DNA of 64,000 nt from Salegentibacter sp. R32 (GTDB lineage: Bacteria; Bacteroidota; Bacteroidia; Flavobacteriales; Flavobacteriaceae), in NCBI RefSeq assembly GCF_008692195.1, contig NZ_RXOM01000018.1, forward strand, positions 124,001-188,000, in the 5' to 3' direction. The stretch's first letter is position 1, and every line of letters begins with the position of its first letter. Both the position numbers and the translations under genes were made by a program. The notes beneath the pieces were generated by a model. That model was not told where the DNA came from, did not search any database, and saw nothing but the letters and a program-made list of their open reading frames with translations. Shown here one piece after another: positions 14,315 through 23,625 of the stretch.

Positions 14315-16366
14315 ATGAAATTTAAATTTATACCGATGCTTTTAGCGGCATCACTTTTTGTGGTTTCCTGTGAAGATCATAAAAAGGATGAAAAAGATCA
14401 AACTTCTACCGAGCAAACAGAAGAAAAAACAAGTGAAGATTTTGACTTTACCGCAGAAGAGTTTGCCGATCTAAAAATACTTCGTTATCAAATACCGGGT
14501 TGGGAAAACCTTTCATTAAAAGAACAAAAACTGGTTTATTACCTTACCCAAGCCGGACTTTCTGGTCGCGATATTATCTGGGATCAAAACTACAAGCATA
14601 ATCTAAAGATTAGAAAAGCTTTAGAGAATATTTATACAAGCTACGAAGGAGATAAAGCTACGGAAGACTGGCAAGCTTTTGAAACTTATTTAAAAAGAGT
14701 TTGGTTTTCTAACGGAATTCATCACCATTACTCGATGGATAAAATGAAGCCAGAATTCTCTAAAGAATATTTAAATACACTTTTAAAAGAAACCAATACC
14801 CAACTTATTGGTGAAGCTTTTGAGGTTTTGTTTAACGATAAAGCGATGAAAAAAGTAAACCTAAACGAAGAAAAAGGTTTAATTAAAGGTTCTGCGGTTA
14901 ATTTTTATGGTGAAAATATTACTGCTGAAGAAGTGGATGCTTTTTATGCTAAAAAACAATCGCCCAATCCAAAACAGCCCCTTTCTTTTGGTTTAAATTC
15001 TAAATTGGTAAAAGAAGACGGGAAGTTAGTTGAAAAAGTTTGGAAAAGCGGCGGAATGTACGGTGAAGCGATTGATGAAATTATTAAATGGTTAGAAAAA
15101 GCTCAAAGTGTTGCCGAAAACCAAAAACAAGCTGATGCGCTTGGCTTATTAATAAAATATTACCAAACCGGAGATTTACAGACTTGGGACGATTATAATG
15201 TAGCTTGGGTAGAAGCTACTGAAGGAAATATTGACTATATCAACAGTTTTATTGAAGTTTATAATGACCCAAAAGGCTATCGCGGTTCTTATGAAACGAT
15301 TGTGCAAATCAAAGATTTTGATATGTCTCAAAAAATGAAAGTTTTAGAAGACAACGTTCAATGGTTTGAAGACAATTCACCTATTATGGATGAGCACAAG
15401 AAAGAATCTGTGGTAGGCGTAACTTATAAAACGGTTATCGTTGCGGGTGAAGCGGGAGATGCTTCACCAAGTACACCAATCGGGGTAAATTTACCAAATG
15501 CTAACTGGATTAGAACACAACACGGAAGTAAATCGGTTTCTTTAGGAAATATTATTCACGCCTATGAAAATGCCGGAGGTTCTGGTAAGTTGAAAGAATT
15601 TGCGCACGATGAAGAAGAAATTCAACTTTCAGAAAAATACGGAGCACAAGCCGATAAATTACATACCGCGCTTCACGAAGTTGTTGGTCACGCATCGGGT
15701 AAATTGAATCCTGGAGTAGGAGAAACCAAAGAAACCTTGAAGAATTATGCTTCTACCATGGAAGAAGGTCGTGCAGATTTAGTGGGACTTTACTTTTTAA
15801 TGGATCCAAAACTAGAAGAACTTGGCCTGACCGATGATTATGAAAAATTAGGAAAAGCAGCGTATAACGATTACATTAGAAATGGATTAATGACGCAATT
15901 AACCCGAATCGAATTAGGAAAAGATATTGAAGAAGCTCACATGCGTAACCGCCAATGGGTAAGTGCTTGGGTTTTTGAAAAAGGAAAAGAAGAAGGCATT
16001 ATCGTAAAAGAAACGGTTGATGGCAAAACTTCTTTTGAAATTAAAGATTACCAGCGCTTACGTGAGTTATTTGGCGAATTGTTAAAAGAAGCACAACGAA
16101 TCAAGTCTGAAGGTGATTTTGAAGCAGCCAGAGATTTAGTAGAAAATTACGGAGTAAAAGTAGACCAAGACGTACATAAAGAAGTTTTAGAAAGAAACAA
16201 GAAATTTAAATCAGCACCATACAGCGGTTTTATTAATCCTGTTCTAGTTCCTGAAATGGATGATAACGGAGAAATCAAAACTATAAAAGTTACGCAGCCG
16301 GAAAATTTTGAAAAACAAATGATGATGTATTCTAAAACTTACGGTTTCTTACCAGAAGTTAATTAG
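14315..16366 (+). CDS. M49-family peptidase (dipeptidyl-peptidase III-like) lipoprotein
   Basis: The 683-residue protein starts with a lipoprotein signal (lipobox FVVSC, Cys at about 19) and a Glu/Asp/Lys-rich linker. The zinc motif HEVVGH is at residues 454-459 and the third zinc ligand lies in EEGRAD at 483-488, together the HExxGH...EExRAD signature of family M49. Members remove dipeptides from the N-terminus of peptides. Unlike eukaryotic DPP III it is exported and lipid-anchored, so it probably degrades peptides in the periplasm or at the outer membrane. The gene stands alone between a TACATTTG promoter box and a strong bidirectional terminator. Confidence 0.93.
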   Translation: MKFKFIPMLLAASLFVVSCEDHKKDEKDQTSTEQTEEKTSEDFDFTAEEFADLKILRYQIPGWENLSLKEQKLVYYLTQAGLSGRDIIWDQNYKHNLKIRKALENIYTSYEGDKATEDWQAFETYLKRVWFSNGIHHHYSMDKMKPEFSKEYLNTLLKETNTQLIGEAFEVLFNDKAMKKVNLNEEKGLIKGSAVNFYGENITAEEVDAFYAKKQSPNPKQPLSFGLNSKLVKEDGKLVEKVWKSGGMYGEAIDEIIKWLEKAQSVAENQKQADALGLLIKYYQTGDLQTWDDYNVAWVEATEGNIDYINSFIEVYNDPKGYRGSYETIVQIKDFDMSQKMKVLEDNVQWFEDNSPIMDEHKKESVVGVTYKTVIVAGEAGDASPSTPIGVNLPNANWIRTQHGSKSVSLGNIIHAYENAGGSGKLKEFAHDEEEIQLSEKYGAQADKLHTALHEVVGHASGKLNPGVGETKETLKNYASTMEEGRADLVGLYFLMDPKLEELGLTDDYEKLGKAAYNDYIRNGLMTQLTRIELGKDIEEAHMRNRQWVSAWVFEKGKEEGIIVKETVDGKTSFEIKDYQRLRELFGELLKEAQRIKSEGDFEAARDLVENYGVKVDQDVHKEVLERNKKFKSAPYSGFINPVLVPEMDDNGEIKTIKVTQPENFEKQMMMYSKTYGFLPEVN

Positions 16367-16391
16367 TATTTCATCACTATAATATTAAAGA

Positions 16392-16422
16392 AAAACCCCT
16401 TTCCAAATTAGAAAGGGGTTTT
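16392..16422. terminator. Bidirectional terminator between convergent genes
   Basis: A 12-bp perfect stem AAAACCCCTTTC/GAAAGGGGTTTT with a 7-nt loop serves the M49 gene and, on the minus strand, the response-regulator operon that ends at 16427. Confidence 0.88.
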
Positions 16423-16426
16423 GTTA

Positions 16427-17053
16427 TTAAATATCGTATTTATTTTTATCTATAGCATACCGAAGTAATTCCCCTTTTCCGTGAAGGTTTAATTTCTTCA
16501 TCATATTTTTTCGGTGGGTTTGTATAGTGGTATAACTACAGCACCTGATTTCTGCTATTTCGTAAGAATTTTTTCCTTCGCCAATTAGATGAAGGATTTG
16601 CATTTCAGTAGTAGTTAAAATATTTTTCTTCTTTTTTGAATCTCCTTCCTCTAAAAAAGAAGTATCTAAACTTTTGTCAAAATAAAACTCTCCTTTCATT
16701 ACTGTTTCGATGGCCTTTTTTACATCCCCCAAACCAGAATTTTTTAAAATATAGCCGTTTGCTCCGGCTTCCAACATTTGTTTTATACTATCTTCCTCAT
16801 CAAACATTGTAAAGGCAACCACTTTTATTTCAGGGTACATTCGTTTAATCATTCGGGTGACTACAATTCCATCAATTTTTGGCATCCTAATGTCGGTAAG
16901 TAGTATATCGGGTTGCTTTTTCTTGATGGTTTCTATTAGCTTTTCGCCATCATTAACTTTACCTATAATTTGAATTTCAGGATCTTTTTCAAATAAAAGA
17001 CTTAGTCCGTCAATTAAAGATTGATGATCTTCTGCAATAACAATAGTCGTCAT
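16427..17053 (-). CDS. NarL/FixJ-family response regulator
   Basis: The 208-residue protein has a receiver domain (residues 1-120) with acidic pocket EDH at 8-10, phospho-acceptor Asp54 in LLTDIRMPKIDG and the conserved Lys in YILKNSG. The LuxR-type DNA-binding domain covers about 145-205 (LTTTEMQILHLIGEGKNSYEIAEIRCCSYTTIQTHRKNMMKKL). It overlaps the upstream sensor kinase gene by 4 nt and is surely its partner. The HTH contains an unusual CCSYTTIQTH recognition region instead of the common LSxxTVxxH. Targets are unknown. Confidence 0.95.
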   Translation of the reverse strand: MTTIVIAEDHQSLIDGLSLLFEKDPEIQIIGKVNDGEKLIETIKKKQPDILLTDIRMPKIDGIVVTRMIKRMYPEIKVVAFTMFDEEDSIKQMLEAGANGYILKNSGLGDVKKAIETVMKGEFYFDKSLDTSFLEEGDSKKKKNILTTTEMQILHLIGEGKNSYEIAEIRCCSYTTIQTHRKNMMKKLNLHGKGELLRYAIDKNKYDI

Positions 17054-18801
17054 AACGGTAAATCTATAATGATACTACTTCCTCTATTGGGGGAAGAATC
17101 AATTTGCATAGTTCCGCCAAGATTTTCAATTCTTTTTTCTATGGTTGCAATTCCCATTCCTTCAGATTTAGAAAAGTCTTTTTTGAAACCTACGCCATTA
17201 TCTTCAACAATAATATTTAGGGTTGAATCGTGATTAGTCAGTGAAATATTGGCTTCCGTAGCGTTAGCATGTTTAATGATATTGGTAATTAGTTCTTGGA
17301 TAATTCTGAATATTCTTATTTCCAGAGAATTATCCAGCCGGTTTTTTAAACCAAAATGGTCAATATTGATTGTAAGTTTATCGGAAGAAATGTTGCCGGT
17401 TAATTTCTGTAGGGCTGGCAATAAACCTTGACTGGCAACTACACCATTGCTTTTTTCGTGAGCCATGTTTCTCACATTTTGGTAGGCATCTTCGATAAGA
17501 TTTAAACTGTTATTGATAGATTTTTCTAGGATAGTTTCATTTTGTTTGTTTTGCTGAAGGTTTTGCATATTCAGCTTTAGAGCAGCTAAAGTTCCTCCTA
17601 AATTATCGTGTAGGTTTTCAGCTAAGCGTTGGCGTTCTTTTTCTTGTCCTTCAATTAAAATATCTATACTACTAAGTTCTTGTTCTTTTAATTCTTTTTC
17701 TACTTCTTGTAGCCTAATTTGTTCTTTTTGTTGAGCAAGTTGTTGCTTTCGTTTTGCATTTTTAGCAATTAAAAAACTTATCCCTGTTCCAATAATTATA
17801 GAAGCAATGACCACGATAATAAGAATGGTTTCTGTCTGTTTCTTTTCGGCGATATCACTCTTCAATAATGCATTTTCCTTTTCTTTTTTTTCGGTTTCGT
17901 ATTTAGTTTGGAGTTCACTAATAGCAAAATCCTGTTGAGCATCATTTATACTATCTCTCATTTTAATAAAAAGTTCTTTGTGCTTAAGAGCTTTTTTGTA
18001 ATCTCCTTTCCATTTATAGTAATTTGAAAGTTTTTCTGAAATGACTTCTTTGTAAAATGCTTGGAGTTTATTTGACGGAATGCTATCTGCTTTTTTTATA
18101 TAAAATAAAGCTTTATCAATATCGTTTTTTTTTTCGTAACTATTAGCGATATTTATGTATGCTGAAACAACTAAATATGAATTGTTCTTTGCCTTCTTGT
18201 AATAATCTAAACATTGATTATAGTAGAATAATGAAGAATCTTGTTTTTTATCAAAGCCAGCTAAAAGTAGAGCGAAATTATCTGTAGATTTTGCCCAAAG
18301 TAAACTGTCATTGGCTATCAAGGCATACTTGATTGCTTTTTCGAAATGTTTTCTGGATTTTGGATAATCAACATCAAAATAAACAATTCCATACATTTTA
18401 TGAGCTAGCGCAAGTTTTTGAGTATCTTTTTGTTTTTTAGCATAATTATAATAACGATCTAAATATTCTTTAGAAGCTTCATCTTCTTTTTTTAATGTAG
18501 AATTTACATGGAGTTTTAAGTTACACTCCGCGATCTGGTCTTGGTTTCCAGTTTTTTCATATATAGCTAAAGCTTTGAATACTTCTTTATAAGCCTCAAT
18601 AGATTGGTTTTGGGAAATATAATAATCTGAAAACGAAAGATGTAATTCGGCTTTTTTTTCTCCAAAACCTAATTTATTTAATTCTTTTTGATAATAAAAT
18701 ATAGAGTCTTCTTTATCAACTTTTTGACCAAAAAGAGATAAAGAAAATGATAATAAAATGTAAATTAATATTAAGGATTTATCGTGTAAGTATACCACCA
18801 T
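17050..18801 (-). CDS. TPR-containing sensor histidine kinase (HisKA_3 type)
   Basis: The start at 18801 is chosen because MVVYLHDKSLILIYILLSFSLSLFG forms a complete signal peptide and AAAAAGAGG precedes it. The frame could also begin at 18825. Of about 583 residues, the first 300 hold TPR-like helical repeats outside the membrane. A transmembrane helix at about 324-345 and a coiled coil follow, then a HisKA_3 dimerization domain with phospho-acceptor His near 398 (LAENLHDNLGG) and a HATPase domain with the N box near Asn507 and VEDNGVGF near 533-540. It phosphorylates the response regulator with which it overlaps. It overlaps the upstream hypothetical gene by 23 nt. Confidence 0.93.
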   Translation of the reverse strand: MVVYLHDKSLILIYILLSFSLSLFGQKVDKEDSIFYYQKELNKLGFGEKKAELHLSFSDYYISQNQSIEAYKEVFKALAIYEKTGNQDQIAECNLKLHVNSTLKKEDEASKEYLDRYYNYAKKQKDTQKLALAHKMYGIVYFDVDYPKSRKHFEKAIKYALIANDSLLWAKSTDNFALLLAGFDKKQDSSLFYYNQCLDYYKKAKNNSYLVVSAYINIANSYEKKNDIDKALFYIKKADSIPSNKLQAFYKEVISEKLSNYYKWKGDYKKALKHKELFIKMRDSINDAQQDFAISELQTKYETEKKEKENALLKSDIAEKKQTETILIIVVIASIIIGTGISFLIAKNAKRKQQLAQQKEQIRLQEVEKELKEQELSSIDILIEGQEKERQRLAENLHDNLGGTLAALKLNMQNLQQNKQNETILEKSINNSLNLIEDAYQNVRNMAHEKSNGVVASQGLLPALQKLTGNISSDKLTINIDHFGLKNRLDNSLEIRIFRIIQELITNIIKHANATEANISLTNHDSTLNIIVEDNGVGFKKDFSKSEGMGIATIEKRIENLGGTMQIDSSPNRGSSIIIDLPL

Positions 18802-19204
18802 GGCCTCTTTTTTTCTCGTCATCAAGATATTTTAAAGCAGTATAACTATATTTTCTTATTAATGCCGTAATTTCATTAATATCAGAAGCGTTAAAATCAA
18901 AATCATTATAAACTAATATTTGAATACCTTCTGAAGGGATACTATCTATCTCTAGCAGGACATCGTCAAATTTAATTTCGTGTATAAGGGTATTTGCAGC
19001 AATTTCTGAATAAGGAGGGGAATCGGCAGATATATCTTTGATATGAAGAACAAGAGTGAAACATTCATTAGAAGATAAATTATACGTTGATATTACTTCA
19101 AATTGTTCATGGGGGAGTGGGATTTCTAATTTAATTAAGCTCTCATCCATCAATATTTCACTAGGTCCATTGAGAATTTGGAAATTTTTTTCGTAGTTAC
19201 TCAT
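18779..19204 (-). CDS. Hypothetical protein upstream of a two-component pair
   Basis: The 141-residue acidic, soluble protein has no signal peptide or membrane helix and no family I recognise. It looks beta-rich in the first half (LIKLEIPLPHEQFEVISTYNLSSNECFTLVLHIKDIS), with helices later and a basic C-terminus (DDEKKRGHGGILTR). Its 3' end overlaps the sensor kinase start, so the three genes form one operon. It could be an accessory protein of the signalling pathway, but this rests on position alone. Confidence 0.78.
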   Translation of the reverse strand: MSNYEKNFQILNGPSEILMDESLIKLEIPLPHEQFEVISTYNLSSNECFTLVLHIKDISADSPPYSEIAANTLIHEIKFDDVLLEIDSIPSEGIQILVYNDFDFNASDINEITALIRKYSYTALKYLDDEKKRGHGGILTR

Positions 19205-19317
19205 GTTAAATAAAGTTGGGGTTAGTAAAAGTTAATCTCAAAAAGCAGAGTTGGGTTTGCTTGTGAGAATTTATTTTGATAAAATTAACATAATTTTGAG
19301 AAAAACCGTGAGAACAT

Positions 19318-20634
19318 TTATCTTTTTTTCAACCTAAAACTATTTCCAGCTTGCGTTAATTGCATTTCATTTGAAGCGGGAATGAATTCTATCTGAAGCT
19401 TTGCAGGAGTAAATTCAAAGGTGTTATTGCCAACTGCAGTAAGAGGAATGGCTGACTGTCCTGTGCCTTGCGCTTTAAGAGCATCGCCTTCAATAAAAAC
19501 TTTAATATCTAAAGGGAAAGTGTCACTATCATAAGTCCCTTCATATTGCCGTAAAGTTGTTACATCAACTTGAATGGCTTTTTTATAAACCGGTAATTCA
19601 TATTCTTTGTCAAAATAGATATTTAGCGTACCTAGCATAACGTCATTTAACGAAATTGAACTTCCGTTAGAGGTTATACTTACAGCTAAATGTTCTTCAG
19701 GGAAGTACCCGGCCAAAGAAGAGAAACCATCAATACCTCCAGAATGACCAAAAGAATACTTTTCATAATAAGGGAACTTAAACAATCCTAAACCATAATT
19801 ATCTTCTAAGGTTTTCATTTTTTCCAGTGATTCTGCATTTAAGATTTTGCCTTCAAAAAGAGCTACATAAAATTTATTTAAATCGGTAGGGGTAGAAACA
19901 ATAGCTCCGGCTCCTAATGGAACGCTCATATCAGTTTCCGTATCTTTTATCCAATTATTTCCTCGCTGATAAGAATAAGCTTCATTATTTTTTACATTAA
20001 TTTCTCCTTGATATTTAGTACGGTTTAAATGGAAAGGTTGAATAATGTATTGTTGAAGCAATTCAGAAAAAGACTTTCCACTGGCGTTTTCTACAATCCA
20101 AGTTAAAATTACATAGTTCGTGTTGCTGTATTCACTTTTTTCATTAGGTTCAAAAACAGTTCCATTCAGTTTAATAATGCGAAGCAGTTCTTCTTTCGTT
20201 TTAGCTTCTTGCATCCAAGAAGTATAATCATCGCTATTGGTGAAATTAAAAAGGCCACTGTGATGGTTCAATAGATTCTTGATAGTAATTTTTTCTGCAT
20301 TCGGTAGTTCAGGATAAAACTTGGAGAGTTTGGTGTCTAAAGAGAGCTTACCTTCTTCAACCAGTTTTAAAATTAAAGTTGCCGTAAACGATTTTGAAAT
20401 TGACCCAATTCTATACATCGTTTTTGGGTTGGCTTTCATTTCGCTTTCTACATCGGCATAACCAATTGCTCGGGTATAAATAGGGTTTCCGTTTTCGTGA
20501 ATCGCTATGCTGAACATTGCTTTGTCGGCTTTTACAATTCTATCTAAAAGTGAATCTAACTTTTGATTGTTGAATTCTTGTGCCAACAGTAAACTTGGAA
20601 GTAAGGCGATAAATAAGAAAATATTTTTTTTCAT
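19318..20634 (-). CDS. Secreted serine hydrolase (class C beta-lactamase-like)
   Basis: The 438-residue protein has a signal peptide (KKNIFLFIALLPSLLLAQ). The catalytic motifs of the beta-lactamase/D-alanyl-peptidase fold are present: SISK at 78-81, YSN at 169-171 and HSGG at about 310. A C-terminal beta domain of about 100 residues (from VDVTTLRQYEGTYDSDTFPLDIKVFIEGDALKAQGTGQS) is the usual DUF3471-like tail. Substrates of such proteins include D-peptides and esters, so activity cannot be predicted. It lies 19 nt downstream of the ABC permease gene and is probably co-transcribed with it. Confidence 0.94.
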   Translation of the reverse strand: MKKNIFLFIALLPSLLLAQEFNNQKLDSLLDRIVKADKAMFSIAIHENGNPIYTRAIGYADVESEMKANPKTMYRIGSISKSFTATLILKLVEEGKLSLDTKLSKFYPELPNAEKITIKNLLNHHSGLFNFTNSDDYTSWMQEAKTKEELLRIIKLNGTVFEPNEKSEYSNTNYVILTWIVENASGKSFSELLQQYIIQPFHLNRTKYQGEINVKNNEAYSYQRGNNWIKDTETDMSVPLGAGAIVSTPTDLNKFYVALFEGKILNAESLEKMKTLEDNYGLGLFKFPYYEKYSFGHSGGIDGFSSLAGYFPEEHLAVSITSNGSSISLNDVMLGTLNIYFDKEYELPVYKKAIQVDVTTLRQYEGTYDSDTFPLDIKVFIEGDALKAQGTGQSAIPLTAVGNNTFEFTPAKLQIEFIPASNEMQLTQAGNSFRLKKR

Positions 20635-20653
20635 AAGAGAGGGTTTTTAAAGT

Positions 20654-21910
20654 TTACATTCCGGTTCTAATCGCTTCAACCGGGTCGAGACGTGAAGCTG
20701 AAATAGCCGGAATTATTCCGGATATGAGTCCAATAAGTCCTGAGACAGAAATCCCGATAATAATATTAGTAAAAGAAAGTACAAATTGAAAATCGCCGGT
20801 AAACTGAGATAAAACTACCGTAATCACCCAAACTAAGAAAATTCCCGCCAAACCACCAATAATGGAGAGAATCACCGCTTCAAATAAAAATTGAAGCAAA
20901 ATAAATTTATTTTTCGCTCCCAATGATTTTTGAATCCCGATGAGGTTAGTTCTTTCTTTGACGCTCACAAACATAATATTAGCAATTCCGAAGCCGCCGA
21001 CTAGCAATGAGAAACCGCTAATGATAAGTCCGAAAAGGTTCATTTGTCCAGTAATATTATCTATAAAATCGGTAAAGCCTTTTAATTGATTTACAAAAAA
21101 TGTACTGACTTGATTAGGTTTTAAGCCACGATAAAGGCGTAAGTTTTGTTCAACTTGAGCAATATAAGCGGCGTTGTCCACATCACTTTCCGGCTTTAAA
21201 ATAATTTGCGGAAAGGTTTGTTTGTTATTATCACCATAAATCCTACGGGTAACATTTACCGGTAAAAAAGCCGATCCGTCTTTTGATGGGCCAAACATAC
21301 TGTTTCCTTCTTTTTCTAACACGCCAATTACAGAAAATTTCCTTCCGTACAAGCGGACTTTATTCCCTACAGCAGCTTCCGGTGTTCCAAAGAGATTTTC
21401 AGCAACTTCATTTCCTAGCACGACGACGGGAGCTCCGCTATTAGATTCTGCTTCATTGAAAAATCTTCCTTCTTCCAATTGCAAAGCTTCAATAAAATAA
21501 TAGTCACTTGTTACCGCTCCAATTTCTACGCCTTGTACTTGTTTTCCTCCGTACGTAATTGGTTCGGCTTTTACGTTTAAGGTATAAGTGGTGGCAACCG
21601 TGTTGGGCAAAGTTCGTTTAAGGTGTTGATATTCATCATAACTTACATCGGGAAATTGTTCTCTTTTCCACTGTGGAATATCGGTGGGCGCAAACGAAAA
21701 GCGCATAATGATAATCGTACTGGTATCGAGCGAACTTAAACTGCCTTTTATTTCTTTTTCCAAAGAATCTACAGCGGCCAAAATGGCAATAATTGAGAAA
21801 ATACCAATCGTTACACCTAGTAAGGATAAGAAGGTTCGTAACTTGTTGTTTTTTAATGCGTTTATCGCGAAAAACAAACTTTCTTTAAGGATTCTCAGGT
21901 AAATTAGCAT
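20654..21910 (-). CDS. MacB-like ABC transporter permease
   Basis: The 418-residue protein has the MacB topology: TM1 at about residues 21-46 (NNKLRTFLSLLGVTIGIFSIIAILAAVDS), a periplasmic MacB-core domain to about 280, and three C-terminal helices of the FtsX domain, ending DPVEAIRTGM. MacB permeases couple cytoplasmic ATP hydrolysis to export or lipoprotein-related work. The ATPase is not encoded next to it, so it must come from elsewhere. No adaptor protein gene is adjacent. It precedes the serine hydrolase gene on the same strand. Confidence 0.93.
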   Translation of the reverse strand: MLIYLRILKESLFFAINALKNNKLRTFLSLLGVTIGIFSIIAILAAVDSLEKEIKGSLSSLDTSTIIIMRFSFAPTDIPQWKREQFPDVSYDEYQHLKRTLPNTVATTYTLNVKAEPITYGGKQVQGVEIGAVTSDYYFIEALQLEEGRFFNEAESNSGAPVVVLGNEVAENLFGTPEAAVGNKVRLYGRKFSVIGVLEKEGNSMFGPSKDGSAFLPVNVTRRIYGDNNKQTFPQIILKPESDVDNAAYIAQVEQNLRLYRGLKPNQVSTFFVNQLKGFTDFIDNITGQMNLFGLIISGFSLLVGGFGIANIMFVSVKERTNLIGIQKSLGAKNKFILLQFLFEAVILSIIGGLAGIFLVWVITVVLSQFTGDFQFVLSFTNIIIGISVSGLIGLISGIIPAISASRLDPVEAIRTGM

Positions 21911-22058
21911 AGGTGTGCGCTCATCAATTTGTAGTGCTGTTTAAAGATAGGACGTTTTGTTGATTTTTTTGTTACAACTTTTACTGAAAAATGAGCATTT
22001 TAGCAAGCTTTTTTTGGCATAAAAATATTACTTTCGCACTTTTAAACAACACAGCAAC

Positions 22059-23591
22059 ATGAGCGATATTAAAACTGCAAAATCAGCATTAATTTCAGTA
22101 TTCCATAAAGACGGTTTAGCGCCTATCGTAAAAAAGTTAGACGAGCTTGGCGTAACCATTTATTCTACCGGTGGGACCGAAACATTTATTAAAGATTTAG
22201 GGATAAACGTAGTTCCTGTAGAAGATGTAACTTCTTATCCTTCGATACTTGGTGGAAGAGTAAAAACACTTCACCCAAAAGTTTTTGGTGGAATTTTAAA
22301 CCGTCAAGAAAATGAGAGTGATGTAGCTGAAATGGAGCAATACGAAATTCCGCAGTTAGATATTGTGATTGTAGATTTGTATCCGTTTGAAAAAACTGTT
22401 GCTTCCGGAGCTTCAGAACAAGACATTATCGAAAAAATAGATATAGGTGGCATTTCTTTAATTCGTGCAGCAGCAAAGAATTTTAAGGATGTACTTTGTG
22501 TTTCTTCGATGACCGATTATGATGAATTTTTACAAGTTATTTCCGAAGGCGAAGGGAAAACTAGTTTAAAAGATAGAAAGCGTTTTGCAGGGAAAGCCTT
22601 TAATGTTTCTTCGCACTACGATACAGCGATTTTTAATTACTTCAATGCAGAAAATAAAGAAGTAGTTTACAAAGCAAGTATTGCGGAAGGGAAGAAACTT
22701 CGTTACGGAGAAAACCCTCACCAAGAAGGTTATTTCTTTGGCGATTTTGAAGCAATATTCGATAAACTTCACGGTAAAGAACTTTCGTACAACAATTTAT
22801 TAGATGTAGATGCTGCTGTTAATTTAATGAACGAATTTAAAGGGGAAGCGCCAACATTCGCTATTTTAAAACATAATAACGCTTGTGGTTTAGCGCAGCG
22901 CGAAACTTTACACCAAGCTTATTTAGATGCCTTAGCAGGCGACCCTGTTTCTGCTTTCGGTGGAATTTTAATCAGCAACACGAAAATTGATAAAGCTACC
23001 GCAGAAGAAATTCATAAATTGTTTTGTGAAGTAGTGATTGCTCCGGCTTATGATGAAGCTGCTTTAGAGGTTTTAAAAGGAAAGAAAAACAGAATTCTTT
23101 TAATTCAGAAAGAAACTGAGCAACCCAATAAAACTGTAAGAACTTGTTTAAACGGAGTTTTGGTTCAAGATAAAGATGCGAAAACAGATGTTGCTGAAGA
23201 TTTAAAAGAAGTAACGACAGAAAAACCTTCTGCTGAAGAAGTAGAAGATTTATTATTTGCTTCAAAAATATGCAAGCATACCAAATCGAATACCATTGTG
23301 TTAGCTAAAAGAAAACAACTTTGCGCTAGCGGAACTGGACAAACTTCCCGTGTAGATGCGTTACGCCAAGCGATTGAAAAAGCTAAATCTTTCAATTTTG
23401 ATTTAGAAGGAGCAATAATGGCGAGTGATGCATTTTTCCCATTTCCCGATTGTGTAGAGATTGCAGATAATGCCGGAATAAAATCAGTTATTCAACCGGG
23501 AGGTTCAATAAAAGATGAATTAAGTATAGAATATTGCAATAAAAATAATATTTCTATGGTTATGACAGGAACACGTCATTTTAAGCATTAA
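22059..23591 (+). CDS. purH: Bifunctional AICAR formyltransferase/IMP cyclohydrolase
   Basis: The 510-residue enzyme performs the last two steps of IMP synthesis. The N-terminal MGS-like cyclohydrolase domain (about 1-200) shows KSALISVFHKDGLAPIVKKL, STGGTETFIKDLGI and GGRVKTLHPKVFGGIL. The C-terminal transformylase domain contains KLRYGENPHQEGYFFG and LKHNNACGLAQ with the catalytic Lys-His pair, and ends DELSIEYCNKNNISMVMTGTRHFKH. Length matches the family. It is 34 nt upstream of mreB on the same strand. The region before the ATG carries TTACTTTCGCAC, similar to leaders of other flavobacterial housekeeping genes. Confidence 0.98.
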   Translation: MSDIKTAKSALISVFHKDGLAPIVKKLDELGVTIYSTGGTETFIKDLGINVVPVEDVTSYPSILGGRVKTLHPKVFGGILNRQENESDVAEMEQYEIPQLDIVIVDLYPFEKTVASGASEQDIIEKIDIGGISLIRAAAKNFKDVLCVSSMTDYDEFLQVISEGEGKTSLKDRKRFAGKAFNVSSHYDTAIFNYFNAENKEVVYKASIAEGKKLRYGENPHQEGYFFGDFEAIFDKLHGKELSYNNLLDVDAAVNLMNEFKGEAPTFAILKHNNACGLAQRETLHQAYLDALAGDPVSAFGGILISNTKIDKATAEEIHKLFCEVVIAPAYDEAALEVLKGKKNRILLIQKETEQPNKTVRTCLNGVLVQDKDAKTDVAEDLKEVTTEKPSAEEVEDLLFASKICKHTKSNTIVLAKRKQLCASGTGQTSRVDALRQAIEKAKSFNFDLEGAIMASDAFFPFPDCVEIADNAGIKSVIQPGGSIKDELSIEYCNKNNISMVMTGTRHFKH

Positions 23592-23625
23592 TTTTTATAC
23601 TTTTATACAAGCTTTAAATTAATTT

